Origin: Mycteria americana
Taxonomy: Eukaryota > Chordata > Aves > Ciconiiformes > Ciconiidae
DNA length: 64,000 bases
Reading direction: 5' to 3'
NCBI RefSeq assembly: GCF_035582795.1
Contig: NC_134370.1
Location: 33,653,501-33,717,500 of the forward strand
The position numbers and the translations under genes are program-made. The notes below the pieces were generated by a model. It searched no databases, was not told where the DNA came from, and saw nothing but the letters and a program-made list of their open reading frames with translations. Position 1 is the first letter of the stretch. Every line of letters begins with the position of its first letter. Below are positions 12,629-26,400 of the stretch, piece after piece.

Positions 12629-13631
12629 CTGTAAAATAGTTTCAAATCCTTACATATATGGCAGAGTTTGTGCAAAATTTCAAGTCAGGTACTTTAGAGT
12701 CTTTCGATATAATCAGAAATCAATAAATACAAGTAGTACAATAAAAGTTTAAAAATATTAATTAAAATGCATGTTGTGCAACCTCGATGTAGGTGTTATG
12801 GGCTCCTTATTCCCAGAGGCTCCCTACTTACCAATTTATAAGAGCCTGTATTGGAAGGTTTTGCACAAGTATCCTTAGCACTGCGTTTCAAGAATCTACC
12901 CGGTAATGTGTCTATTCAACACAATAAAAACATACCACAATCTTTTAACAAATGATGACGTTTAAGAGAGAAGATTCATTTCACCCTGTGAAATCTGCTT
13001 ATTGTCTGTGAACAGTGAGAATGGGATAAATAAAGAACAGAGCAACTTCAGATTACAGCAAAACAAAACAACACAACCCACCCAACGCATCAGATTAAAT
13101 AACATTAAATATGTCAGTCTTGAGATAAATACAAGGATTTTTGCATAGGCCTCTGGAATACAGAGTCAGAATTATGGCCAATAAAACATCTGCTAGTACG
13201 TCTAATTTTCCACCACTCTAACCTAATGAGTACTCAGAACCAAGAAGTTAAACTGAATAGTAATTTAATTGTCTAATAACTCAAATCAACAGAGGTAAGA
13301 AATTATTTCTGCCATCCTGAAATACATAGTGCAGCATTCTGGTATTCGTGGTCACCACAGACTTCAGTATTTGCTTAATTACTAAGATCACTGGGCAATA
13401 CAATCTTCAATACAGACCTACGATATAATAAAACACTCTCAAGAGAAGCTGCACAGCTCATAACCTGAGCCTCAGAACATAACAGGATGGAGTATGCAAA
13501 CACTAAAGAAAGATGCTATTTTTAATATTCACTCAGGATTTGCAGGCTGTAGATAAAGCAGCCTCAAAGGCAGTCAATACATAGGAAGTATTTTAATGTA
13601 TGGCATTGTTCAATGAGATGCAGGTATGTTC

Positions 13632-14453
13632 TCAATGTGTCTTTGGTTTAGGGAGGCGGGAATGCCGAATAGAGGGCAAACTATCCCCAGCATGCAAACC
13701 GGTATTCTGTGTTTGCACATTTTCCTTTCTCTGTACCGGTGGCTTTGGGATGTTAGTCTTCAAACAGGTGTTTTGAGGCTCTGCAGATACTGGTGTGGAT
13801 TTCTGACTGCTCATTTGCTTAGACTTAACAAAAGACATAGTTGGTGGGCGAAGTTTAGACACTTTCTGACTCTGTTTACCCTTTAGGTTATCCTGACCAG
13901 ATGTTGGCTGTAGCCGAGTCAAACTACTTGATGGTAGAAGCTCAGGTTCCTTGGAAGCAGCGGAATGATTTGCAGATCCTGCAAGAACGGCCATTGTAGG
14001 AGGCACTAAAGCATTTGGGGGCTTTGCAATTCTTAAAGTCTTTGGCCGAGAAGCCTGGTTTGTGAACGAGGGTTGACCTTTCACAGCTAATTCAGTCTGC
14101 ATCTCTCTAGCATCAGCTCGTGTAGAAGTCTGAAAACAGGAACGAGATGGTAATGTACCTTCTTTATTACTAGCCACCTCTCCAGGGTCTTCGGTATTTT
14201 TATTTTTCAAATTTTCCAAATACGATTCATTCTCATCTCTTATGTTTAACTGTATGCTCATTAAAGTGTTTACATCATTCAGGCTATTTGTAAGAGAGAC
14301 ATTTGCAGCATTTTGATTCTGATGATTGCTATTTTCATGCAGACCACGTTTAGCGTATTCACTGTGGGCCTCGATATGTGGCATTTTTATTAGTTTTCCC
14401 TGGGCGAGGTCTGTGGAACTGGGAAGGCTGCTGGAAGGCTGTAGTACTTGAGG
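13632..14453 (-). CDS. CCSER2: CCSER2 terminal coding exon, long-tail frame
   Basis: The acceptor is ttttctctttaacag. Joined to the 31.4-kb exon in phase 0 it reads PQVLQPSSSLPSSTDLAQGK and continues for 273 codons to the stop at 13632-13634. The tail is low-complexity and basic, rich in Ser, Asn, Gln, Pro and Lys. It contains TRLQPTSGQDNL, SKLRPPTMSF, KTNIPKPPVQRKE and the terminus SRLPKPKTH. The ends of the segment match the human long isoform as I remember it (SKLRPP, IPRP, SRLPKPKIH). There is no folded domain; it is probably a disordered microtubule or EB-interaction tail. The first 95 nt are also coding in the shifted frame. Confidence 0.93.
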   Translation of the reverse strand, partial: PQVLQPSSSLPSSTDLAQGKLIKMPHIEAHSEYAKRGLHENSNHQNQNAANVSLTNSLNDVNTLMSIQLNIRDENESYLENLKNKNTEDPGEVASNKEGTLPSRSCFQTSTRADAREMQTELAVKGQPSFTNQASRPKTLRIAKPPNALVPPTMAVLAGSANHSAASKEPELLPSSSLTRLQPTSGQDNLKGKQSQKVSKLRPPTMSFVKSKQMSSQKSTPVSAEPQNTCLKTNIPKPPVQRKENVQTQNTGLHAGDSLPSIRHSRLPKPKTH

Positions 14454-17400
14454 CTGTTAAAGAGAAAAGAATACAATAATATATTAGGCAAAGAAAACAC
14501 CAGATAACATTCCAAATCCAACGTGCGCTGACTGGATGCTTGATAAGGGCTGTACATCTGGTTTTTTTTAAATCAAAACTTTGACTTTGGCAAAACAGGA
14601 TGGTTCATGGGACGTGTACAAATGTGACTTGTAACTTAAGTGGAAAAAATTATACTAGCACTGAAATACACAACAACATAAAGACAAAAAGGAAACTGAT
14701 TAGCTTACAAAAGAAACATGAAAAAGGCATGGTTGATGGTTTCACCTAAATCTGCAGGACAGCGTAAGCATGGCACATGAGTACTGATCAATTCTGATTC
14801 AAGTGCTTAATAAACAAATGCAACAGCTATCAGACTGTATCCATCTTTTAATTTCTATTCACTGCATACTTGTTAACTATCCCAAACCTTTTATCAATGT
14901 TCTATACTGTACAGGCAGGAAAGGAGTTTAATGGACCACATGAATTTACAGTGCATTTCCCTCGCCTCACTGAGGTCAGAAAATTTGATACAGGTATGTT
15001 GTAATTAGGCTACTGACTAGACTTAGGTAACTGTTTTATCTTGAATGGATTTCAAATGGGCTAATAAAGAAACCATCTGCAACAAAGCAGTACAACAGAG
15101 TACATGTGAAGCTAGGGATCACGTACTACTACATCGATAACCAAGATTTTACATTTTATCAGAAGATACAATCTGATCAGACATGTATCAGACAAGAGAA
15201 TTGCCAGTACCTCTTCTGGGTCATTCTATTTTCTCTTTGCTCTTCCCTGTAAAAAGACTTTAAAGATTAATGTGTGCACTAGCTTCACAAACACATCCCA
15301 GACCTGCAACCTGTATACAGATCTTGGAAGAATTATTAAAAATTCTGCAATTCATGGCAAAACCCAAAACCTATTAAAAATTAAACTATAGTTTTAGCAA
15401 GTTTCAAGTTTGGACGATTTTCTCATTTTCTTTATAAAGGAGGGGAACTGAACTACTACAAGCTAGTCTTAACCCTAAACTACTTGAATTCTTACCAATT
15501 GATAGATTGCATGTATATAGTAAACAGGCTTATAATATTTGTTTACTAGTGAAATATAGTCAGTAAAAAAGAAGCAATGTTTGTCTAACAGATTTGACTA
15601 AAAATGTCACTTCAGTCACTCTCAAATTATTCACAAATTCTAAATGAAAAAGCCAATTATTTTCTGGCCTTTTTAGCTCTTCTAAGAATCATCAAGAAGA
15701 ACGTAATGATAGTTGTGCATGCCAAAGTCCTGTTACATTTCTAGGACGACAGCACGTCTCGGGATTCTTTAAGCTCTTCCCTGGCAGGATTACTACTGAA
15801 AACTGAATCCTCAAAATTCCTCATCAAGAAAAAAATGGTAATGAGAGAAATATCAAGGTTTCTCAACCTAATTTTGATTTACTAGCAGTTTTTCCCTTTA
15901 GAATATACCAGTTCTACCTATAAGCAAAGGCAACATCTAAGCTGGACCAGTGATAGACAGGTAAGTGCAAATATGTTGAGCAGCCTGAATACAATTGTTT
16001 TGGAAAGAGGGAGGAGGAGAATAAAAAAAAAAAAGCCTTTGAAATGGTGTCAAATGAGTATCAAAACATTATTCCTTACGTGACCAAAACTAGCTTAACT
16101 TTGTGAATCCTTCTTAACCAAGCAATCCTACAGGAAGGAAGTACTAAACACGATTAACAATTCAATACATTAAGAGAATTACAGCTTAAAAAAAAAAAAA
16201 AATGAATCCTCCAGACACTTTTGTCATTTTTCAGTGTTTATGTAATGGGTTACAGAAGTCATTAGCCTTCCAGCTTACGAGCTGACAGACAGATGTTAGC
16301 CAAAATGTTTTATTGATTTGAGACCTCACCTGCAAAACCAAAACTGCTAAAAATGAGTGCAGAAACCAAAGCACTATATACTCAATTCCCATACAAATAC
16401 TTCAACAAATAATTCAAATTTTCTAATCCTACTTGAAGTCAAAAATTAGTATGTTTATAGCAAACAGTATTGTGTCAAATCCTAATATGTAAAAATAATT
16501 GTCAAAACTTTTTCCCCTCACCTAGAAAGGGTTTCTAAATGCCAGTCTAAATGCAGATAAATATCTAATCTGGGCATTACAAATCCTAACTTTATGTCAA
16601 ATAATCCTAGTTATACTAAATTAGCAAAATGAAAAATTTGTAAGTTACAGAAGAAACTAAATTTGTATGGAAAGTTGAGTTAAACAAAACCATCTGAAAT
16701 ACAGCAAAGAATCAAACTTTCAATAATGCTATTTCGAGTTCTTTTGACAAAAACTAGGTATTATTTGAGCTTTTCTATTTAGACAATTTTGCATTTTTAA
16801 ATATAAAAATAACCAAATACATACTTTCCTCACTATCCTTCATAACCTGAAACAGTCTAAGCAGCTTAGTATTCAGAAAGTTAGCAATTCAAAGGTAGAA
16901 AACAACAACATGCTCAGAATTATAAGGACGCTAAAGCTATGGCATCATCTTTGCTGAGTTGTTTTAAATACTGTACTGTTTTCTAATTTTGTATTTCTAC
17001 TTAGTCAAAATCTCTCCAATTATCATGATTACAGATTTTAATCTCTTCAAATTGCTACATTCATTAATATTCAAGATGACACTGAAAGCAGAAAAACACC
17101 ACTTCAAATTATGCAAGTAACAGTTCACAAGGTATCTAACACTGAAAACTGCATTATTTTCATCTACAGCTTACATCTTTGCCTTATACACAAGTTTTCC
17201 TTTTATTAGGGAAGTCTTAACCAATTATGACCATGTTATTGTTCAAAAACCCAGCCAGCAGAAGGGCTAGTACTTGGTGAATTCCATCACAAGGAGAGGG
17301 AATAGAAAGATAAAGAAGCATTCCACTGTCTAGGCATAGTATTTTATTTCATGGAAGTCTTAAAAAAAGTTTGTCATCTGCATTGCTTTGAGTGCACTTT

Positions 17401-20400
17401 TGATAATATTTCAGGGTGGGACAGATCATGATTTGGTGTAGACTGTCATGCTAACCAGACTTCTATTTTTGTGCCATAAAGAAAATATTCAGGTGGACAA
17501 ACACCTGCCTTCCTTTGGGATGCTCCTAAAATGTAAAGTTGGACTCTAAAACATTTCAAGTACAATTTAAGTGAAGAAAATTAGTTCTCCCCAAATTGAA
17601 AGTACATTAGACAAAACGTTTTGTGCACATGCCCCTTTTTGCACAACAAAGAAACAGCCTTTTCTGTACCAGCAAGAGCTTCAAAGACTTGCATGTATTG
17701 ATGCACCAATCAAAATTACTAAATTACAGTCTCTTCCACATTAACTTAAAGAGATTTTTCTCTTATTTCTCTCAAGTAAAACTGGCTGTTAGATCATCCA
17801 GAGAAAAATGACAACATACCCACAAAGAGGATTACCATTACTACACAGTTACTGAACCACTGAGGTTGTATTAGCTTTGTGTGGAACACTGAGACCAGTA
17901 TGTTATACTGATAAAGAAGTTAAATCAATATGGTCATGACAGTAATATTTATTGCAATATCACTATTTTAAAATTATCTTCAGTTTTGTTTTGGTTATTC
18001 TGTATTTCTAACCTCAATTCCCATCTTGATTCCCTATGTAATACCTCTGTAGAATGAAATAAAGACATTTTCTCCCTGCAGTATTTTGAGGAACGAGGGA
18101 AGTGAAGCAATGAGAAATCTGAGAACTGCATGCACATCTCCGATAGACATGCATCATGCATAAGGCAAAAAAAGCAACAGTGAAAATGCGTGAGGAGGAG
18201 ATGGGAAGAAATCTGAAGTTGTACTGTACCACGCTTTATCACAGAAGTAATGGACTAACTTCTCAACTCCTTGCCAATGGCATAATGGGAAAGCAGAGAC
18301 AAGAAAAAGACAAGGACAATGATGTCAGAGGACCAAGACAAAACAATGAGCAATTGCCATGACAGAACTGCATCTTTTCACCATTTAAATTGCAATTACC
18401 ATGTCCCCCATTGGTTTTTAATCCAACTTCCAGAAACAAAGTTAGCAACAGTGTTTAAGTAATGCAGTGCAAATAATATTTATAGCAAGATCTGCACGGA
18501 ATACCTTTGCTCTTATAACTTGAAATCTTTTAACACAGTTAATCTCTTAACTTTAAATACTGTTTAGAGCTGTAACTAGAATTTGTGTGAACGATTACAA
18601 CTGTATACATCAAAAATATTTGCATCCATGCACATATTTGTTAGATGTCTAACAATGAACAACAATGTCAAAAGATACACCATATTACATATTTTGACCA
18701 TATTTTGACATATCTTCCTAGCAACTCGCTCACAAGCGTGAAGAGATTCTCAACTACTATGGCTTTTTTTTTTTTTTGGGGGGGGGGGGGGGAACGACAC
18801 ACACGACAGGACACAAACCCTGCTACATAATTTTCTGATCAGTTCTGACACCCCTTATCTCACTGCCTTGGCACACGATAAGCTGTCATTTCCTAGGCCT
18901 TCATTTGAAGACACAGTCTTACTGAAAGGCTACAATTTCACACCTTAAATCTGTAGCGTTTGCCAATACCTTAATTTTAGATTTTTTTTTTCCTCCCTTT
19001 TTGCTAGCTATACCCATATTTCAACATTGTATAATAGGATTCCACAGTATTGAGTATGACTTCAAACAATGATACAAAATCACCCTAATTTTTTTTTTTA
19101 AACCACCATTCACCACAGCATGAGGGTAGTAAAATAATTGGTAATATGGCATAGGATTATTTTTTTCTGTATAAACCCCCCAACTTAAAAAAAATACTGT
19201 CTTTCTCAAAGAAAAACTACTGAAAGCAATGTATAACTACATCAAGGCAGGCACTTCATCCATAAATACAGATATATGTGCAAACAGACAAGTATGACCA
19301 TATGTAAACTTAAGTTTTGTTTGCAAATATATACTTAGTTAGGTACAAGAGACATTTATCTTGTAGTCCAATCTGCAACTACCCAACTTGGGAGAATGGA
19401 GTTTTTCTTAAAAGACATTTCTTCATATAGCTGAACACTCATCTCTCAGAGCAAAAATACATACATATAAAGACAGTAATGTAATGATTCCAGGACATTT
19501 TTAATAATTTGTCACTCTCTTAACATGAGTCATAGAACTTCCAAGATAATATTCTGAAACAATTTTGTTCTGCTAACAGCAACACTTTGTACACCCTAGA
19601 AGGAACTTGAATCAGTCAATAAAGGTTTGGAAACATTTCAGAGTGTTAAGCAACACACCCTTGTTTTTAAGGAAAAAAAAAAAGGGCATGAAAAAGCAAA
19701 GTCTGGACCTGATTTACAGTCAATGTGCATACAGCAGCTTTCTTGCTGGTGATAAAAAACTACGTGTCACCTGCTAGAATTGCCTACATTACCTTTATGT
19801 GTAATGCTTACATATAAGAAGCCTGAATACATTTTCCACAAAGTGCACAGTAAGCAGAGACATGAACAACTGCAACGCTTGAGTAACAAAACAGTTTTCA
19901 CCTGCTTTTTTGTGTGGAGAAGCACTTGGGGCTACAGGCCTAAAGAAAGTGGTCTAATATGTTGTATTACAACAAGAGTTCATAACTGGTTCATTGACAA
20001 TGTGTATTCTAAATACTGGGTTTCTAGAGCTGCATCGTTAAAGCTCCACAATATAAATGCAAAAGTTTTAAATTGTACTGAAGAAAGTTTGCTATGTCAT
20101 CAAATTATATCCTATAACCAAGACAAAAATAGAGGACCATTACATAAGAGTTGAGTTCAAGACACATATGGGAGTTCTAGGAGTAAAAACATAGGATTTT
20201 GTTCATAAAGTGACAAAAATCAATGTACTATTATGAAAGTGTTTATGAAATACAAAATGCTGAATTGTTTCCAAGGCTGTTGAAACAACGTGAAGTTAAT
20301 AAGTGTTAAAGTATTAAATAGTAATTCTCATTAAAAGTGCAAAACATACATCCCATTCTAAAACATGTTAACAAAGCACGGTGATATGGTAAGTTCATGG

Positions 20401-23400
20401 GGCAAGTTAAACAGCAGGTATGCCAACATTGTAACTGGTGCTAATAGAGAAGAACTGTAAGCGTATGATAGTATTGTAATATTATGTAGCAGGGATATAT
20501 TACCTGTCCTGTACAGCAGCAGTAAAATGACATTACAGTACAAAAACAACTAAATATGAACAGTTTACAGATTTATACTCTCATAATCCACAGTGCTTGT
20601 AAGTGATCTATGTATCCATCAGCTATCAACAACATAGTGAAGAAACCTGCAGTATTCACAAGCGCAGATGATTTTAGGTTCAGGATCCAGAAGTTAGAGA
20701 AGAAACGCTTGAATTCCAAGATCTCCAGACAGAAAACACAGCCAAACAAAAACTGAGACTACTTCATCTTCCCAACATCTTCTCTATATTATTGCAAAAG
20801 AACGCTAACGCTGACTTTAAGGCTGTTTTCCTACTCTCAGTGGTGATAACCAGCTCACTGCTTGCATCGAAACCCCACATTTGGCATTCCGTACTAGCTC
20901 AAAACCCAGCAGACCTAAAACCACTGAACCAAGGGAAGAGGTAATGTGGGGAAAGAAGGATGCTAGTGATAATTCCAGTAATGTTCTACTTTATGGGACT
21001 CTTCACACAGCGATAAATCATTGATTCTGCAAGAGTGTCAGTAAAAACATCCAAGAAACCTCCTAATTTATACTGTATTTTTATTCTCAGTATTTATCTT
21101 TTGATCAAACCTAAGGTTTAATGAAAAAGGCTAGGAACACTCAGCTATAGGAAACATTTATTTTCCTAAGCAATAGGTTAATTATAGTTTAGGTTAATTA
21201 GTCAATGGCCAATTTTAATCTAATTTATTTCCTTTACTAGTAATTAATAGAATTTAATGTATAAGAGGTACATTAAGAAATCCAACCTGCTTTAGTAACG
21301 GAAGTTCACTATGAGATCCCCCAATGAGAAGCTGCTGCCATTAGTGGAGGAATGAGGTGGGGGCTCAGAGAACCAGTAAGAGATTAGCAAAGTTTTCTTC
21401 TTCAGTTAAGCAGTCAATGTGAATGACGTGACACCAGAGGCACACATCTAGCAGCGCAGACACCATCCTCCCATTCTGACTCTCCGATCAGTAAGCCCCA
21501 AAAATGTGAACATTTATATGCTCCTCAGGTCTAAAACTCATCTTTTTAAACTCAGACTCTCTGCTGACAGGACACCAAAACAGCCAGGCTGTGCTACTGC
21601 TGGCCCTCTACCCAGAAACAGAAGACGTGATGATCAGCTTTAGGGGTTCTACGTTCATTACACACACACAGATCAAACACCACAGGAAAATGAAGCACAT
21701 CCCTCCACTGCATAGAGAAAACCCTATGAAACAGGCTGTGCATTACTGATGAGTTGTTTAAATGAACATTGTCACAGAAACATCAAGAGAGTATTTGAAG
21801 CACAATTTACAAAATACTTTACAAGATTTTTTTTCTTGTAATTGAAATAAATTAGGATTATTGCAATCTGAAATATATGCAAGCTTTGTTTTCCAAGGTG
21901 CAGCTTACGTTTCAGATCTCCATTGGCCCTGGAAATCTTACTTTGTTTCCATAATTTTACTTTTTCCTTTATTTCTTGTCCAAATACACTCTTGGGCTTT
22001 GCTAGGCAGTCAAACACACTGTAATTCTCAAATTACAGTACATTTTAAAAATATAACTTTAGCTTTAAGAACTAGTTATATTTCTTTGAACAATTATCTG
22101 TTTACAATGCAATACCAAAGCACAAAATAAGACTTACCATTTCTCTATGTCTATGTAAGCATACAGTTTTAAAGTCAGCAATTGTCTTTTGTTTTGCAGA
22201 TCCAAGCCAAGAGAACAAATGCATCTTATATCAGCCCACATTGTAGCTAGCACATCAGGAATGTTAATAAATCATGCAAGTTTTGCAACAGCCACTTCAA
22301 TGTATTAGAAGCCTCTTTACAACAAATACCGAGAGGGAAAAAAAAAATTAGTTCCAGGGAAGCCATTCTGAAAGTTAAGAAAACTTCTTGTGAGAGGCAA
22401 TGAAAACACTCCCACACCAATGTTTTTATGTACATCCACAACATATTTATGTAAATACATCCACATATGCATGCATGCAGACTTATGAGCAAACAGAACA
22501 CATACACAAACAGGACAGTATATTACAGCCATGAAAAAGAAAGGGAAAATGCAGCAAGCAAGATTTATGTTAAGACAAGACTGGAAACAAGGGCCTACTC
22601 AGGTTTGCCTGAATACCTGCTGAAGTAAATCAGCATTTAATAACTGTTACAAAGCTGTAAGTTGTAGCTGCTTATACGCTGGCTGAAGGAAGCATTTTGG
22701 TTAGCCACAGACTACTGTGTATGCCTGTAAATCTGCCTGAGAAAGGAGGATACTATGAGATGAACAGTGCGTGCAAAGGGGAAGCTTCTACTGGAACACG
22801 GTGAGGGAGATGAGTGAGAGGTACAGACTCACTCTGTCTGCGGTGCGGTGGAACAGTCCGAGGGATGCCCTGGAATGAGCCCTGCCAGGGAGAGAAGGAG
22901 GGAGCAGAATACCCACCCTGTGCAGAAAGAGAGAGGGGGAGAAGTATAATAAAAAAAGAGAACAGGGAAAAACAAGACACCAAAAAGCCACACCATTCTT
23001 TTCCCCCCAGAAAGGTATCATTCTATTTCCCAGTTGTTCTACTTTATAAAAGCAAATGCTACATGCTACTAAAGCCCAGAGGAAAAACAACATTATGATG
23101 CCATAAACTGGTCAGAAATCTTACAAAATACCTCCATTTTTATTCAATATATATGCACACATTTCTGTTAAAGATGTTTTTAAGGGAAAAGTATGAGAGC
23201 TGTGGTTTTCACGTTAAAAATACATGCTAAAAATTGTGGGGTTTACAGCTTTCAAAAGTGTTTTAAAAATCCCTCACCAAGCAGTAAGTTGCTTAATACT
23301 AATCTACTGGAAAACCAGTCAGCTTTAGTTTACAACAAAAAATTTCTAATGCATAGAAACAGATATTCTAGCAAATCCTGGTGCTTTAGAGTCCACTTCA

Positions 23401-26400
23401 CTCATATTTTGATAGTATTATTAAATGTGAAAGAGGAGAGGTGACATACAACTGTTTTCCTTGCTCTTCGCTCTTGGAGCCTGAGCCTTCCATTACAGGA
23501 TCAGAGAACTGTGCATGTCAATGCCATGCAGGGTTTGCCTGTCAGATGTTTCAGATCACCAAAGAAGTGACACATTGTGGTTGCTGCATTCCCAAAACAA
23601 GAAAGTAATTTTATGCAGTCTATCATTTTCTCCACACCCGCACCTTTCAAAGAAATCTATCCAAGCTAGAACTGCCCTCTTAAATCACATAATCTTGATT
23701 TCCTATTTCAGCAAGACAGGCTTAAGTCTTTACAACCCCTTCACCATTTAGCAGCTGAAAACTGCTTTTACAAGTTCTGGAATATTAGTGCTAACAGTAA
23801 TGACTGCTATTGCCTCCTGGCTACCAGTAACCAGCAGATAATCAACAGCAACCAGTTGTAGCTACTCCTTCAAACAGCAGGCATAAGATATCTGAACGAA
23901 AATCTGTATTAAAGAAAACAGGAACACAGTTTGCTCCTCCTGTCTAGTTTCTCTGCTGGCATATCTGCTGCAGATCATACTGCCAGGGCTGGACAATGAT
24001 AAACAAGTATTTTATTTCCATGCTTCTTTTAAAAGCATTTCTTTTAAAAGAACGTTAAGCATCACATTATTTCTATAATTATTTCTATAAAGAAATATTC
24101 TGTTTTATTTATCCTAGCAGAATTTTAAACCCCTCCCCGACCTTTCAGCTATCCTAATCTAGTTAGATTTTATCCACCACTATTCCAAGTTTCAGTACTG
24201 CTAAGATGTAACTTAACAACACATGCATTTAGTCAAGTCTTAGAATTTGCTAGCTAGAACATTTTTAAACTGGAACAGGAAATAAAGAAAAAAAATCTGA
24301 CAAGACTTCTTTATTCTTCTTCAGAAGCTGAGATAAAACAATTATTGGAGCAAACTCCAAGGAAAAAATGAAAGAAGTTCTTTAATGTGATTAACTCTAG
24401 ATGGAGATATTGATTACCTAACACATTCTTACAGTCCTCCATCAGTAGCCATTAACATCAACACAATTTGTAGACTGCTGCATGAAACAACAGTACTAGC
24501 TTCAGTCAAGCAATATGACAAAATAATATAATATGTTGCATCAGCTGAGTAGGTATTAAATACAGAAATATTCCTGGGAACAAGATTAATCAATGAGTGA
24601 TTGATATGACATTAACAAAAGCCTTGGATTTTCACAGTGCTGTACAAAAGAACACTTCATTTTTCAGGCTTGTTCACATTTCATCCTAAATTGTGTCAGG
24701 GTGGTGGAACAACAATAACAAAAAATTCTTTCCATTTTCTAAATGTAACAATCTCCAGATTGTAAAAAGCACAGTATCATCAGGCATAACATCATCTTGT
24801 TAGAGACTTGAGTTGGCAATAGGCTTCTTCCAGACTTCTTTGAAATTTTTAATGCATTAAGAAGGGAGGTGAAAATTTTATATCCTCTCCCTTCCTCTCT
24901 CTAAAAAGAGAGATGAAGTACAAGCGAGCTGAGCTACATAACAGTTATGATACTATTGTAAAAGCAAAGAAATAGAGATGTTTTGATACATTCCAGTAGT
25001 TTTTTTCCAGTAATTTTTAAGCATCCATATTAGCACTTCAAAGCACAGCACTGAATACAGTCTTCTCAATAATTCTTCATGGGATTTAATCATTACTCTG
25101 ACTGGGGGAGTAAATGAAGAAAGTGCAAGTAACTTCCTTCAGTGTTCTGCCTGCCAAACTGAACTGCTCGCCAGGCGCGGGTCAGCCCCCTTCTCCCAAA
25201 TGCTGGAGAACACTCTATAACCTGAGAAGCAGAAGAACTAGCTCTTCCTCTGGCAGCAGTCTTGAAAGTTTACAATGCTCCACACAGGCAAATGTCAAAT
25301 AAGTGTCTGATTTCTTATTTATAAAATATCATAACAAGCATTGTTTAATTGTACATCAAATAAGTAATTAAAATTAACATCAATTGAACCAAGTAAGGAC
25401 CAGGAAATACAGCACTGAGAATTTATTAAGATGGGTATTATGAATTACACTGATTTTACAAATTATAAAGGTTGTACCAATCCCATAGATATAGCACATT
25501 AAGAGATAAGTATCTGCAAATAGGCCTGGCTTATGAAAAGACGACTTTTCTTTTAACAGGATTTTACAAAACTCCAGCAAATTTACAAAGCTTTCTCCTT
25601 TAAACAACAACTCACATCCATCCCCTTCTATTAGTCAAACATGCACTGAGGTTACTGAAAAAGCCAAAGAACAGGAAAAAAGAAACACACACTAATAAGC
25701 ACATCTCCTCAGATTATGGTACATATTCAAAATCCACAGAAGATGTGGCCGTTTCCCACTAAATATAGGGAAGAAGCAAAACTTGAATCACAATTTATTT
25801 TATGCTTGATTATTAAAGAGTCTATAAAACTCATAAGCAAGCAATGCTAGAAATTAAAGATGAGAACATGACTTACCTCAGCTTCTATTAAAAAAAAAAA
25901 GTGATGGGATTCTTCTGGGTTCTGAGGCCTAGTCTGATGCAAGTCTCTCCACTTGCACTTTAATGTTAGACAATAGTCAGAACAGTTCCTCCTCTGAGCT
26001 GTTATGTGCATCCAGCTACTAAACTTAAATCCCATTCCTCTCATTTCCCACATACTGGAATTGTGAAATAGCAAAAGCATCCCAAAAGAGAAGTGATTCA
26101 GAATTTTAAACAACAGGCAAAACAGAAGACTCAGGAGTGGAAAACTAAGAGCAGCTGAAATAAAGCAGCCTACAAACCAGAACAAAATGATGAATGTTCT
26201 TCAGAGATCCTGACGAATTGTACAATTGTTGCTGAACGCTTTATGAAGTTCTGACCCTAACTGCACTGGAAAACCTTGGGTTTTTTTGTTTTTTTTTTTT
26301 TTTTTTAAAAAAGGCTACTATGAGGTTATTACTGCCAGAGTTTTCCATTGCTGTGAAGAGACCTCAACCTTAGAATAAGCAATCACATGAACAAAAGCAA

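Larger units (their letters stand above)
10430..13631 (-). other. CCSER2: Probable CCSER2 3' untranslated region (end uncertain)
   Basis: This follows the stop codon directly on the coding strand and has no splice or coding signals of its own. It is AT-rich, with several AATAAA hexamers on the minus strand (12623-12628, 12425-12430, 12158-12163, 10439-10444) and an ATTAAA at about 13589-13594. I place the distal end near 10430 because the hexamer there is followed by an A-rich cleavage-like stretch and then a T/G-rich stretch. A shorter end near 12.6 kb or a longer one near 9.25 kb is equally possible from sequence alone. Confidence 0.4.

Noticed and set aside
13626..13886. 86-codon open stretch on plus strand
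   Set aside because: Antisense shadow of the terminal CCSER2 exon.
14382..14384. ATG at the head of the longest open stretch taken as a gene start
   Set aside because: The frame is open upstream to a good splice acceptor at 14453, and the upstream residues match CCSER2; this Met is internal.
19780..20154. 124-codon open stretch on plus strand
   Set aside because: Composition is that of AT-rich intron, with no family resemblance and no promoter or splice context.
22788..23093. 101-codon open stretch on minus strand overlapping the cassette exon
   Set aside because: It is in a different frame from the recognised GGYSAPSFSPWQ exon and runs through intron; it is a shadow.
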